Positions 1 through 5,621 of a stretch of DNA of 5,686 nucleotides are shown here, piece by piece. The notes beneath the pieces are model-generated. The model saw nothing but the letters and a program-made list of their open reading frames with translations. It was not told where the DNA came from and did no database searches. The translations under genes were made by a program, and so were the position numbers. Each line of letters begins with the position of its first letter. The first letter of the stretch is position 1. Source of the stretch: Thermodesulfobacteriota bacterium (GTDB lineage Bacteria > Desulfobacterota > SM23-61); assembly GCA_030018715.1 (NCBI GenBank), contig JASEHN010000213.1, forward strand, positions 1 to 5,686. The letters are read 5' to 3'.

Positions 1-83
1 TCACTGCCCATTTTAAATATGCCAGCTCTTTGGCCCTCAACTAATTTGGAGATGATCCAAAAATTTTTGATCTCTTCCTGCCA

Positions 84-860
84 TTAACCACCGCTCGCTT
101 CGTCTGAGGGGGGCGATTTTTCCTCTCCCTTTTCCTCCCTCTTTTCTTTTTTCCCGCAAAATTTGGCCATCCAGATGGATCCTTCATACATGGCCAGCAG
201 TGGTCCGGCCAACAGGAGCTGCGAAACTATGTCCGGGGGCGTTAGAACAGCGGCAGCAACAAAAATGACCAGAATGGCAAACTTGCGGTTCCGGGAAAGA
301 ACCTGGGCTGACACCACCCCCATGCGGGACAGGAAGAAAACCAAAACCGGCCACTGGAACAACAGGCCAAAAGCCAGGAGAAGTTTAATGGTAAAAGTAA
401 GATATTCCCTGATGGCCGGAAGCGGACGGATTGTGTCGGAGGCGAAGCTCAGGAAAAAACGGAAGACCACCGGAAAAACAATAAAATAACAGAAAAGGGC
501 GCCGCCCACGAAAAAAATCGAAGAAAGGATAAGATAGGGATAAACATATTTTTTTTCCCGCTCGTAAAGTCCGGGTGAAACAAAGCCCCAGACCTGATAA
601 AGGATAAAAGGGGAAGAAAAAAAGATTCCGGCCAGGAATGCCGATTTTAAGTAAATGAAAAAGGCTTCGGGAACCGCGGTGAAAACCAGTGAGCTGCCTT
701 TGGGCAAAGTCTGGACGAGAGGGTGCATCAGGATTTCGACGATCTGCTTGATGAAGGCATAACATATGGCGAAGGTCACACCAATGGCCAGAAACGAATA
801 GATTAGCCTCTTACGCAGCTCCTCGAGGTGCGCGGTAAGAGGGAGTTTCTTTTCATTCAT
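84..860 (-). CDS. tatC: Sec-independent (twin-arginine) protein translocase subunit TatC
   Basis: TatC is the polytopic inner-membrane receptor of the Tat pathway. It binds twin-arginine signal peptides and, with TatA/TatB-type proteins, exports folded proteins. The 258-aa product has the usual family length and about six hydrophobic segments (near residues 19-39, 73-95, 107-133, 153-180, 193-207, 212-230). Family signatures are present: HLEELRKR at 11-18, the PEAFF loop at 64-68, SPGLYEREKK at 95-104 (E102 matches the conserved cytoplasmic-loop Glu) and LTPPD at 206-210. The tail (about 237-258) is charged and low in complexity. The frame stays open upstream to a TTG at 926, but that would overlap the preceding gene by 65 bases. 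I chose the ATG at 860 because HLEELRKR then sits at the normal distance from the N-terminus. A moderate AAGGGA lies 10 bases ahead. The start follows the upstream TGA by one base (TGAAATG), so translational coupling is likely. Confidence 0.97.
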   Translation of the reverse strand: MNEKKLPLTAHLEELRKRLIYSFLAIGVTFAICYAFIKQIVEILMHPLVQTLPKGSSLVFTAVPEAFFIYLKSAFLAGIFFSSPFILYQVWGFVSPGLYEREKKYVYPYLILSSIFFVGGALFCYFIVFPVVFRFFLSFASDTIRPLPAIREYLTFTIKLLLAFGLLFQWPVLVFFLSRMGVVSAQVLSRNRKFAILVIFVAAAVLTPPDIVSQLLLAGPLLAMYEGSIWMAKFCGKKEKREEKGEEKSPPSDEASGG

Positions 861-861
861 T

Positions 862-1302
862 TCAAACGGATCCCTTGGTTGCGGCAGGTTGGTTTTCTTC
901 CTTTGATGGGGGAGTGGTTTGGCCAATAGGTTCCATAGGGAGAGCGCTTTCCGCTGATTCGGCTACCTCTACTTTTCCTCTTTCCAGATCATCGACAAGA
1001 GAGTTGGTTGTGGAAACTTGGTCCGTTGCGGGTTCTTTCAGCTCGGGCGGGATGTTTTCGGAAGTGGCGCCTGTTTCAGGCGGAGGAACGACCATGTGCT
1101 CGGGATATTTATAGATTTCCTCTTTATCCAGGTCGATCTTTAAATCGTTATCGATGCTTGTTTTTAAGTCGTCCGTGGCTTTTTTGAATTCAGCCATCCC
1201 TTTTCCCAGGGATTTGGCCAGATCAGGAAGTTTCTTGGGGCCGAAGACAATCAGGGCCACGACGAGAATGATGATTAATTCAGGGAGACCGATGCCAAAC
1301 AT
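862..1302 (-). CDS. Twin-arginine translocase TatA/TatB-family subunit
   Basis: This is a single-pass membrane protein of the Tat export machinery, first gene of the leftward tat pair. The 146-aa product begins MFGIGLPELI, followed by a hydrophobic helix (about residues 5-20), the FGPKKLP hinge (20-26) and an amphipathic helix with EFKKATDDLK (38-47). A long Pro/Glu/Ser/Thr-rich, probably disordered tail follows (about 66-146). Features are mixed: E8, the GP hinge and the long tail resemble TatB, whereas the FKKA helix resembles TatA. No second tatA/tatB gene is in the window, so I give no symbol. Many related bacteria annotate this kind of protein simply as TatA/TatE family. The frame opens at a TTG at 1323, but the ATG at 1302 has AAGGT seven bases upstream and puts the transmembrane helix at the very N-terminus as the family requires. 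It is probably transcribed from the promoter at 1323-1351. Confidence 0.92.
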   Translation of the reverse strand: MFGIGLPELIIILVVALIVFGPKKLPDLAKSLGKGMAEFKKATDDLKTSIDNDLKIDLDKEEIYKYPEHMVVPPPETGATSENIPPELKEPATDQVSTTNSLVDDLERGKVEVAESAESALPMEPIGQTTPPSKEENQPAATKGSV

Positions 1303-1322
1303 TTTATTTACCTTTTTGTTCA

Positions 1323-1351
1323 AGAATAGAAACTTTTCAGGGCAGTGTCAA
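1323..1351 (-). promoter_or_regulatory. Candidate sigma-70 promoter for the tat genes
   Basis: On the minus strand a perfect TTGACA (1351-1346) is followed, after exactly 17 bases, by TATTCT (1328-1323), which matches four of six TATAAT bases. The predicted start near 1316 leaves a short leader of about 14 bases before the ATG at 1302. The position directly ahead of the first tat gene supports it. It is seen by pattern only. Confidence 0.55.
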
Positions 1352-1388
1352 GGACAAAATCGGGAACGGTTGCAGGAAAACCTTGACA
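1346..1388. repeat. 8-bp inverted repeat carrying both divergent -35 boxes
   Basis: TGTCAAGG at 1346-1353 and CCTTGACA at 1381-1388 are perfect reverse complements separated by 27 bases. Each arm contains the TTGACA -35 box of one of the two divergent promoters. The symmetry could be a regulator site, or simply two similar promoters facing away from each other. The wide spacing argues against a compact dimer operator. Confidence 0.5.
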
Positions 1389-1411
1389 GGAAGCCCGAAA
1401 TTGACTTAAAT
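1383..1411 (+). promoter_or_regulatory. Candidate sigma-70 promoter for purC and downstream genes
   Basis: TTGACA (1383-1388), a 17-base spacer and TTAAAT (1406-1411, four of six TATAAT positions) give a predicted start near 1418, about 25 bases before the purC ATG. There is no room for a riboswitch leader, and I see no purine aptamer. Confidence 0.5.
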
Positions 1412-1430
1412 GGAAACATAAAAGCGCATA

Positions 1431-1437
1431 AAGGAGG
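1431..1437 (+). promoter_or_regulatory. Strong ribosome binding site of purC
   Basis: AAGGAGG with five bases to the ATG at 1443 is a near-perfect Shine-Dalgarno match. It fixes the purC start and suggests strong translation. Confidence 0.85.
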
Positions 1438-1442
1438 CAAGG

Positions 1443-2345
1443 ATGACTACCCAAATTTTGTTGACCTCAGAGGTGAAAGATATCCCGTTGGCTAGTCGCG
1501 GAAAGGTGCGGGACATTTATGACTTGGGCGAAAACCTGATGATCGTGGCTACAGACCGGATATCCGCCTTTGACGTGGTTCTACCCAATGGCATACCCCA
1601 TAAAGGCCGGGTGCTTACCCAGATTTCCGCCCACTGGTTCAAGACCCTCGAGGGAATTTTGGCCCATCATATGGTGACTACCGACTTAGAAAACTTCCCC
1701 GGACTTCCCCGGGATGTTGCCAGGGCGTTGTCCGGCCGGACTATGATCGTAAAAAAGGCTAAACCGCTCCCGGTGGAGTGCATCGTCCGGGGCTATCTAT
1801 CCGGTTCCGGCTGGAATGAATACCAGGAAAAAGGCTCAATATGCGGCATTAATCTACCTTCGGGATTGAGGGAGTCAGCCAAGCTGGAGACGCCCATCTT
1901 TACTCCATCTACGAAAGCAGAAATGGGACAGCACGATGAGAACATCGATTTTGCGGCCACTGTTAAAATACTGGGCGAAAAAATGGCTGAAGAACTCCGT
2001 TCCCTGAGTATAAGGGTGTACCAGCAGGCAGCAATCCTGGCCGAGAAGAGAGGCATCATCATTGCGGATACGAAATTTGAATTCGGTCTGGATGAGGGCG
2101 GGAGGTTGATGATCATCGACGAAGTCCTGACTCCTGACTCCTCTCGTTTCTGGCCTCTTGACGGTTATGCTGCCGGAGGTCCCCAGAAGAGCTTTGACAA
2201 GCAGTTTGTCCGGGATTACTTGCTTTCCCTCCGCTGGGACAAAAAACCTCCGGCGCCGACCCTGCCGGAAGACGTGGTGCAGAAGACATCGGAAAAATAC
2301 AGGGAAGTCTATGAACGCCTTACCGGAAAGGTTTTGGAAATATAA
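1443..2345 (+). CDS. purC: Phosphoribosylaminoimidazole-succinocarboxamide synthase (SAICAR synthetase)
   Basis: PurC joins CAIR and L-aspartate using ATP to give SAICAR, a late step of cytosolic de novo purine synthesis. The 300-aa product is the longer form of the family (the short bacterial form is about 240 aa). Signature segments run in order: GKVRDIYDLG at 20-29 (nucleotide-binding start), DRISAFDVVLPNGIPHKG at 38-55, KPLPVECIVRGYLSGSGW at 107-124, PIFTPSTKAE at 151-160 followed by GQHDENID at 162-169, DTKFEFG at 209-215, and IDEVLTPDSSRFWP at 225-238. The last two are the classic PurC signatures. All are intact, so the enzyme should be active. The ATG has a strong Shine-Dalgarno. It is the first gene of a rightward group with the deacetylase and FAH-family genes. 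No other purine gene is in the window. Confidence 0.98.
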   Translation: MTTQILLTSEVKDIPLASRGKVRDIYDLGENLMIVATDRISAFDVVLPNGIPHKGRVLTQISAHWFKTLEGILAHHMVTTDLENFPGLPRDVARALSGRTMIVKKAKPLPVECIVRGYLSGSGWNEYQEKGSICGINLPSGLRESAKLETPIFTPSTKAEMGQHDENIDFAATVKILGEKMAEELRSLSIRVYQQAAILAEKRGIIIADTKFEFGLDEGGRLMIIDEVLTPDSSRFWPLDGYAAGGPQKSFDKQFVRDYLLSLRWDKKPPAPTLPEDVVQKTSEKYREVYERLTGKVLEI

Positions 2346-2372
2346 GGAAAGGGGCAATCCGCGGCCGTGAAG

Positions 2373-2378
2373 AAGGAG
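2373..2378 (+). promoter_or_regulatory. Ribosome binding site deciding the deacetylase start
   Basis: AAGGAG lies nine bases before the ATG at 2388. The same frame has an earlier GTG at 2367, preceded only by a purine-rich stretch about 12 bases away. The better-spaced site favours the ATG. Confidence 0.65.
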
Positions 2379-2387
2379 CAGGAACAC

Positions 2388-3440
2388 ATGGGTCTAACAG
2401 GGATTGTGAAAGACAACCGCTACCTGAATCATGCAGCCGATTCTTACCATCCTGAATCGCCGGAACGTCTGCAAGCGGTTTACAGGATGCTTGAGGAACC
2501 AGACATGCAGGGTAAGTTTGTCGAAATACAGCCCAGGCTGGCCGCAGATGAAGAACTGGAGCTGATCCATGGCCGCAGGTATATCCAGTTGGTAGCGTCT
2601 ACGGCAAACCGCGATTATACGATGCTTGACCCGGATACCTACGCCAATCGCGAATCATATGAAACGGCGAAATTAGCCGCCGGGGGAATCCTTTCAGCCG
2701 TGGATAAAGTCTTAAACGGAGAGCTTAACAACGCTTTTGCTTTTATTAGGCCTCCGGGGCATCATGCCGAATCCAGCCGGGCCATGGGTTTTTGCCTTTT
2801 TAACAACGTGGCCATCGCCGCCGGATATTCCATCAAAAATTATTCTCTAAAGAAAGTCCTGATCATCGACTGGGACCTGCATCACGGCAATGGCACCCAG
2901 CATTCTTTTTATGAAAGGCCAGACGTACTGTATTTCTCCACCCACCAGTTTCCCTATTATCCGGGAACGGGATATGTAAATGAAGTGGGCAGCGGGGCCG
3001 GAAAAGGATTTACCGTGAACGTTCCCCTCCAGGCCGGCCCGGGGGACGCAGAATACATGCAGGTCTTTGAAGAAGTTCTGGAACCCATTGCCCTGGAGTT
3101 CAAGCCAGAAATTATTTTTGTCTCTGCCGGCTTTGACATTTATTACCAGGATCCCCTGGGGGGCATGCGGGTGACTCCTGCGGGATTCGCCCACCTGGCC
3201 AAAGTTGTTCTGGATTTTGCCCGGGAAACCTGTAAAGGGAAAGTGGTCTTTGTCCTGGAAGGGGGTTACCACCTGAACGGATTAAGGGATTCGATCAAAG
3301 AAGTTTTAAAGGCCATGCGGGGAGAAATTCTATCTGAGGGAAGGGACGGTAAAATCAGGGAAAGGGTGGACCGGCAATTGATCGATCCAGTCATCCGCAA
3401 GGTAAAAGAGACCCAGAAACCTTTCTGGAAAAAAATGTGA
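2388..3440 (+). CDS. Histone deacetylase-family zinc amidohydrolase (AcuC / acetylpolyamine amidohydrolase type)
   Basis: This is an arginase/deacetylase-fold enzyme expected to remove acetyl or similar acyl groups from lysine or polyamine substrates, probably in the cytoplasm since no signal peptide is seen. Numbered from the ATG (350 aa), the family motifs are HPESPERL at 21-28, RPPGHHA at 121-127 (active-site His pair H125/H126), GFCLFNNVAIAA at 134-145, DWDLHHGNGTQ at 161-171 (zinc ligands D163 and H165), SAGFD at 246-250 (third zinc ligand D250) with DPLGG at 255-259, and LEGGYHL at 290-296 (catalytic Tyr294). Every catalytic residue is present, so an active enzyme is expected. A charged tail (about 312-350) extends beyond the core. 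An in-frame GTG at 2367 would add seven residues; I prefer the ATG, where the protein begins MGLTGIVKD as relatives do. The substrate cannot be told from sequence. It lies 42 bases after purC and 13 before the next gene, so it is probably cotranscribed. Confidence 0.93.
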   Translation: MGLTGIVKDNRYLNHAADSYHPESPERLQAVYRMLEEPDMQGKFVEIQPRLAADEELELIHGRRYIQLVASTANRDYTMLDPDTYANRESYETAKLAAGGILSAVDKVLNGELNNAFAFIRPPGHHAESSRAMGFCLFNNVAIAAGYSIKNYSLKKVLIIDWDLHHGNGTQHSFYERPDVLYFSTHQFPYYPGTGYVNEVGSGAGKGFTVNVPLQAGPGDAEYMQVFEEVLEPIALEFKPEIIFVSAGFDIYYQDPLGGMRVTPAGFAHLAKVVLDFARETCKGKVVFVLEGGYHLNGLRDSIKEVLKAMRGEILSEGRDGKIRERVDRQLIDPVIRKVKETQKPFWKKM

Positions 3441-3453
3441 GAGGAGATTAAGG

Positions 3454-4419
3454 GTGAAATTAGCAACGTTTCGACAAGGTCGTGAAGTTCGTCTGGGGAT
3501 TGTTTGGGATGATAAAATAATTGACTTTAATGCCGCCTTACGCCTTCTGCGGAAAAAATCCAGCCGGCCGGAAACATCTTCCCCTCTTGCGGATATGAAA
3601 AGTTTTTTGACTTTGGGGGCCCGGGGGGTACAGACGGCCCGCAAAGTGGAAACCTGGGTTAAAAAACAGGCGGAGGGAAAATCCCGGGCTGCTTTGCGCG
3701 GATTGATCTTTGACCTGTCTAAAGTTAAAATACTTCCTCCCCTGTCCAACCCTCCGAAGATCATGTGCCTGGCCAGGAATTATGTCAGCCATATCCGGGA
3801 AGTGATCGGAGATGAGTCTCTGCCAACAGACCTTCTGATCTTCATGAAGCCCACCACAGCGATCATCGGACCGGGAGATCCCATTACGGTTCCTCCTGAA
3901 TGCCGGGAGCTGGATCATGAAATAGAGCTGGCGGTGGTGATTGGCCAAAAAGGGCGCTTCATTCCCCTGGAAAAGGCCATGGATCATGTGGCCGGATATA
4001 CCATCTTGAATGACATCTCCGACCGGGAATACGTGGGGAAAAACGATCCGGGCCGGAGGGTCAATTGGTTCTTCATGAAAGCTCCGGATGCCTTCGCCCC
4101 CCTTGGTCCTTATTTAGTCTTAAAAGATGAAATTAAAGACCCGCATGGGATCAGACTCCGCCTGTGGGTTAATGGAGAACTCCGGCAGGATAGTCTGGGT
4201 GAGGAGATGATCTTCAAAATTCCGGAGATAATTGCCCGAACCTCACAATTTATCACGCTCGAACCTGGCGACATCCTCTCCACCGGGACGCCGACCGGAA
4301 CATCCTTCAGCACCCAACAATATTTAAAGGCCGGGGATGTTATAGAATGTGAGATCGAAGGAATCGGACGGTTGAGAAATATCGTTAAGGTGGAGAAACC
4401 AATGTACAGGAAGCAATAA
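3454..4419 (+). CDS. Fumarylacetoacetate hydrolase (FAH)-family protein
   Basis: FAH-fold enzymes use Mg2+ or Mn2+ to cleave or decarboxylate 2-oxo acids such as acylpyruvates, oxaloacetate or aromatic-ring breakdown products. The 321-aa product has an N-terminal FAH domain (MKLATFRQG to about residue 95), then the catalytic domain. Visible are CLARNYVSHIRE at 105-116, where H113 and E116 match the His-Glu pair of FAHD1-type acylpyruvases; FMKPTTAIIGPGDPI at 130-144; HEIELAVVIG at 155-164 (metal ligands E156, E158); NDISDRE at 186-192 (ligand D187); K209 matching the FAHD1 lysine; VNGELRQ at 239-245; and GDILSTGTPTG at 272-282. All are intact. It starts at GTG with GAGGAG seven bases ahead. 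It is 13 bases after the deacetylase and last in the group, with a terminator close behind. The exact substrate is unknown, and no aromatic-degradation genes are nearby. Confidence 0.94.
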   Translation: MKLATFRQGREVRLGIVWDDKIIDFNAALRLLRKKSSRPETSSPLADMKSFLTLGARGVQTARKVETWVKKQAEGKSRAALRGLIFDLSKVKILPPLSNPPKIMCLARNYVSHIREVIGDESLPTDLLIFMKPTTAIIGPGDPITVPPECRELDHEIELAVVIGQKGRFIPLEKAMDHVAGYTILNDISDREYVGKNDPGRRVNWFFMKAPDAFAPLGPYLVLKDEIKDPHGIRLRLWVNGELRQDSLGEEMIFKIPEIIARTSQFITLEPGDILSTGTPTGTSFSTQQYLKAGDVIECEIEGIGRLRNIVKVEKPMYRKQ

Positions 4420-4442
4420 CTGGAGAAGCCCAAAGGGCAAGG

Positions 4443-4483
4443 AAGCCCCCTTCCCTGAAAAGGGAGCGGGGCTTTAAATTTTT
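4443..4483 (+). terminator. Rho-independent terminator after the purC-deacetylase-FAH group
   Basis: The arms 4443-4456 and 4461-4474 pair over 14 positions with one C-C mismatch and one G-T wobble, closed by a GAAA tetraloop (4457-4460). A T-rich stretch follows (TTAAATTTTT to 4483). It begins 24 bases after the FAH-family stop codon. The T-rich tail coincides with the left end of the repeat element. Confidence 0.75.
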
Positions 4484-4495
4484 GTAACACTTTAG
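4473..4495 (+). repeat. Left terminal inverted repeat of the element
   Basis: The 23-base left arm begins TTTAAATTTTTG and ends CACTTTAG. It pairs with 4681-4703 at 20 of 23 positions. A weaker match continues inward on both sides to a shared TTTGA (4499-4503; TCAAA at 4673-4677 on the other side). Confidence 0.65.
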
Positions 4496-4526
4496 CCTTT
4501 TGAAAAGTGGTCAAATCCCCTTTCAT

Positions 4527-4545
4527 CCCCCTTTTCCAAAGGGGG
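4527..4545. repeat. Perfect 8-bp hairpin inside the element
   Basis: CCCCCTTT (4527-4534), a three-base TCC loop and AAAGGGGG (4538-4545) form a tight stem-loop. The next bases are A rather than T, so it is not a normal terminator for the plus strand. The second copy at the right edge shows the same C-rich arm before it is cut off. Confidence 0.7.
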
Positions 4546-4595
4546 AAAAAGTGGAATCTTTTATCGAAGGCATTGAGAAAAGTTCTCCTCCCTTT

Positions 4596-4624
4596 GGTCT
4601 CCGACCCAGAGCGGTCTCTGACCC
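4596..4624. repeat. Two 12-base direct repeats, period 17
   Basis: GGTCTCCGACCC (4596-4607) and GGTCTCTGACCC (4613-4624) differ at one base. Each is itself a small palindrome (GGTC, three bases, GACC). They sit in the loop between the 9-bp inverted arms at 4587-4595 and 4632-4640. Confidence 0.6.
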
Positions 4625-4657
4625 GGAGGGAAAAGGGAGGCCGGGAGGGATTTCCGG

Positions 4658-4672
4658 TCCGCCTGAGGCGGA
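4658..4672. repeat. Perfect 6-bp hairpin near the right end of the element
   Basis: TCCGCC and GGCGGA flank a TGA loop. The stem can extend two pairs outward, through a G-T wobble and a G-C. No T tract follows, so a terminator role is unlikely. It looks like a structural part of the repeat element. Confidence 0.6.
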
Positions 4673-4680
4673 TCAAACCA

Positions 4681-4703
4681 CTAAATTGATACAAAATTTT
4701 AAA
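4681..4703 (-). repeat. Right terminal inverted repeat of the element
   Basis: This is the inverted partner of 4473-4495. It begins CTAAATTGATAC and ends TTTTAAA. It finishes 23 bases before the start codon of the metallo-hydrolase gene, so the element forms most of that gene's upstream region. Confidence 0.65.
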
Positions 4704-4726
4704 TATTGAATGGATAGAGGCAGCAA

Positions 4727-5467
4727 ATGAATAATATTGAGGTGAGGTTTTTGGGATCGGGTGATGCTTTCGGTAGCGGGGGGCGATTCCAGGCCTGTGT
4801 GCACGTAAAGTCGGCAAAGGGCCAGTTTCTCATTGACTGCGGCGCTTCCTCCCTCATTGCCATGAAGCGGTTTGGCATTAATCCTGCGGAGGTGGAGGCC
4901 ATTCTTCTGTCGCACCTCCACGGCGACCATTTTGGAGGCCTGCCGTTTTTTATTCTGGACGCGCAGTTCAATCGCCGCACGCGTCCATTGCTCGTGGCCG
5001 GCCCCCCGGGAGTAAAAACTCGGGTCCTCCAGGCGATGGAGGTTCTTTTTCCTGGTTCTTCACAGGTTAAGCAAAAATTCGCCATCGAATTCATCGAGCT
5101 TCAAGAGAGGAACACTGCTCTCATCGGTTGGATCCATGTGGTTTCATTCAGCGTACTTCACCCGAGCGGGGCGCCTGCCTATGCCTTGCGAATTGAGTGC
5201 GATGAGAGGATCATCGGCTACTCGGGTGATACGGAATGGGTGGAAAATTTAAGGGAGGCCGCGCGCGGCGCCGATCTTTTTATCAGCGAAGCCTACTTTT
5301 TTGAAAAAAAGATCAAATACCATCTTAACTATGAAACCCTGCTGGACAAGCGGGAACAATTAGGGTGCCAGAAACTCATCCTGACCCACATGAGCGATGA
5401 CGTTTTGCTAAGGCTAAATGGCCTGGCCATCGAATGGGCGGAAGACGGCAAAGTGGTTGTCTTATAA
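4727..5467 (+). CDS. MBL-fold metallo-hydrolase, RNase Z-like
   Basis: This is a metallo-beta-lactamase-fold hydrolase with a two-metal site. In the 246-aa product the fold starts with VRFLGSGDAF (6-15), then FLIDCGASS (34-42), the metal motif SHLHGDHFGG at 62-71 (H63, H65, D67, H68), H145 in VLHPSG, SGDTE at 166-170 (bridging D168) and LTHMS at 219-223 (H221). H199 in KYHLNYETLL sits where RNase Z has its extra catalytic His. The ligand set is therefore complete and RNase Z-like. However, the chain is shorter than the roughly 305-aa tRNA 3'-processing enzyme and I see no clear exosite arm. Relatives also act on phosphodiesters or small esters, so the substrate is open and I give no symbol. 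There is no signal peptide. The ATG has AGAGG six bases upstream. A terminator and the repeat element separate it from the preceding operon, so it is probably transcribed alone. Confidence 0.9.
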   Translation: MNNIEVRFLGSGDAFGSGGRFQACVHVKSAKGQFLIDCGASSLIAMKRFGINPAEVEAILLSHLHGDHFGGLPFFILDAQFNRRTRPLLVAGPPGVKTRVLQAMEVLFPGSSQVKQKFAIEFIELQERNTALIGWIHVVSFSVLHPSGAPAYALRIECDERIIGYSGDTEWVENLREAARGADLFISEAYFFEKKIKYHLNYETLLDKREQLGCQKLILTHMSDDVLLRLNGLAIEWAEDGKVVVL

Positions 5468-5573
5468 CTCCGTTAAAGATCCCTCCGATTCTTCCGTCTC
5501 TCAGTGCCCCCGGGCCAGAGCCACGATAAAATAGGGGGTGAATAAACTGGGGGGTGGCAAGTCAGAAAAATTA
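5468..5573. other. Non-coding spacer after the metallo-hydrolase
   Basis: No convincing gene, RNA or terminator is visible here. There are C-rich and G-rich patches (CCCCCGGGCC at 5506-5515, and two GGGGGTG runs between about 5534 and 5556), but no long stem followed by T residues. How transcription of the hydrolase gene ends is therefore not clear. Confidence 0.5.
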
Positions 5574-5602
5574 TTGACATCCCTTAGCCTTTGTAATAAT
5601 AT
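5574..5602 (+). promoter_or_regulatory. Candidate sigma-70 promoter facing out of the window
   Basis: TTGACA (5574-5579), a 17-base spacer and TAATAT (5597-5602, four of six) lie in an AT-rich stretch. AATAAT at 5595-5600 is a closer -10 match but with a 15-base spacer. Transcription would start near 5609 and run into the second repeat copy and beyond the edge. The target gene is not visible. Confidence 0.4.
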
Positions 5603-5621
5603 TTTTGCTAAATCCATAAGT

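Larger units (their letters stand above)
4473..4703. mobile_element. 231-bp MITE-like element with terminal inverted repeats, no coding capacity
   Basis: The left end (4473-4495) and the reverse complement of the right end (4681-4703) match at 20 of 23 bases. Both ends start TTTAAA and end TTTAG; differences are at positions 7, 15 and 18. Inside are an 8-bp perfect hairpin (4527-4545), a long-range 9-bp inverted repeat (CCTCCCTTT at 4587-4595 with AAAGGGAGG at 4632-4640), a short direct repeat, and a TCCGCC-TGA-GGCGGA hairpin (4658-4672). A second copy of the left end occurs at 5622. No transposase or convincing gene lies within. Length, terminal repeats and secondary structure fit a MITE or REP-like dispersed repeat. 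I see no clear target-site duplication, so past mobility is inferred. Confidence 0.6.

Noticed and set aside
1..87. Partial gene at the left edge
   Set aside because: On the minus strand an ATG at 84-82 overlaps the TatC stop, but that frame closes after 15 codons. A second minus frame is open to the edge but has no start codon before base 12. A plus frame runs from the edge to a TAA at 85-87. None shows a recognisable protein, so the edge is left unassigned.
163..489. 108-codon plus-strand open frame opposite tatC
   Set aside because: The minus frame is an intact TatC with conserved motifs. The plus frame is an antisense shadow rich in Arg, Lys and Thr.
861..926. Upstream extension of TatC to a TTG at 926
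   Set aside because: It would overlap the TatA/TatB coding region by 65 bases and adds a non-conserved N-terminus. The ATG at 860 fits the family start.
1303..1323. Upstream extension of the TatA/TatB protein to a TTG at 1323
   Set aside because: There is no Shine-Dalgarno before it, it overlaps the likely -10 box, and the family begins directly at MFGIG.
2123..2142. Tandem CTGACTC repeat inside purC
   Set aside because: It encodes the conserved LTPDSS of the PurC signature, so protein constraint explains it.
4500..4709. Two short plus-strand open frames in the repeat element (about 60-69 codons)
   Set aside because: They are translations of C/G-rich repeat sequence, low in complexity, without ribosome sites, and disagree with the inverted-repeat structure that explains the region.
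4110..4817. 235-codon minus-strand open frame
   Set aside because: It runs antisense to the well-supported FAH-family gene, through the terminator and repeat, and into the start of the metallo-hydrolase. It has no family motif and is a shadow frame.
5500..5520. Possible terminator after the metallo-hydrolase
   Set aside because: Only a very short GC stem is possible and no T tract follows.
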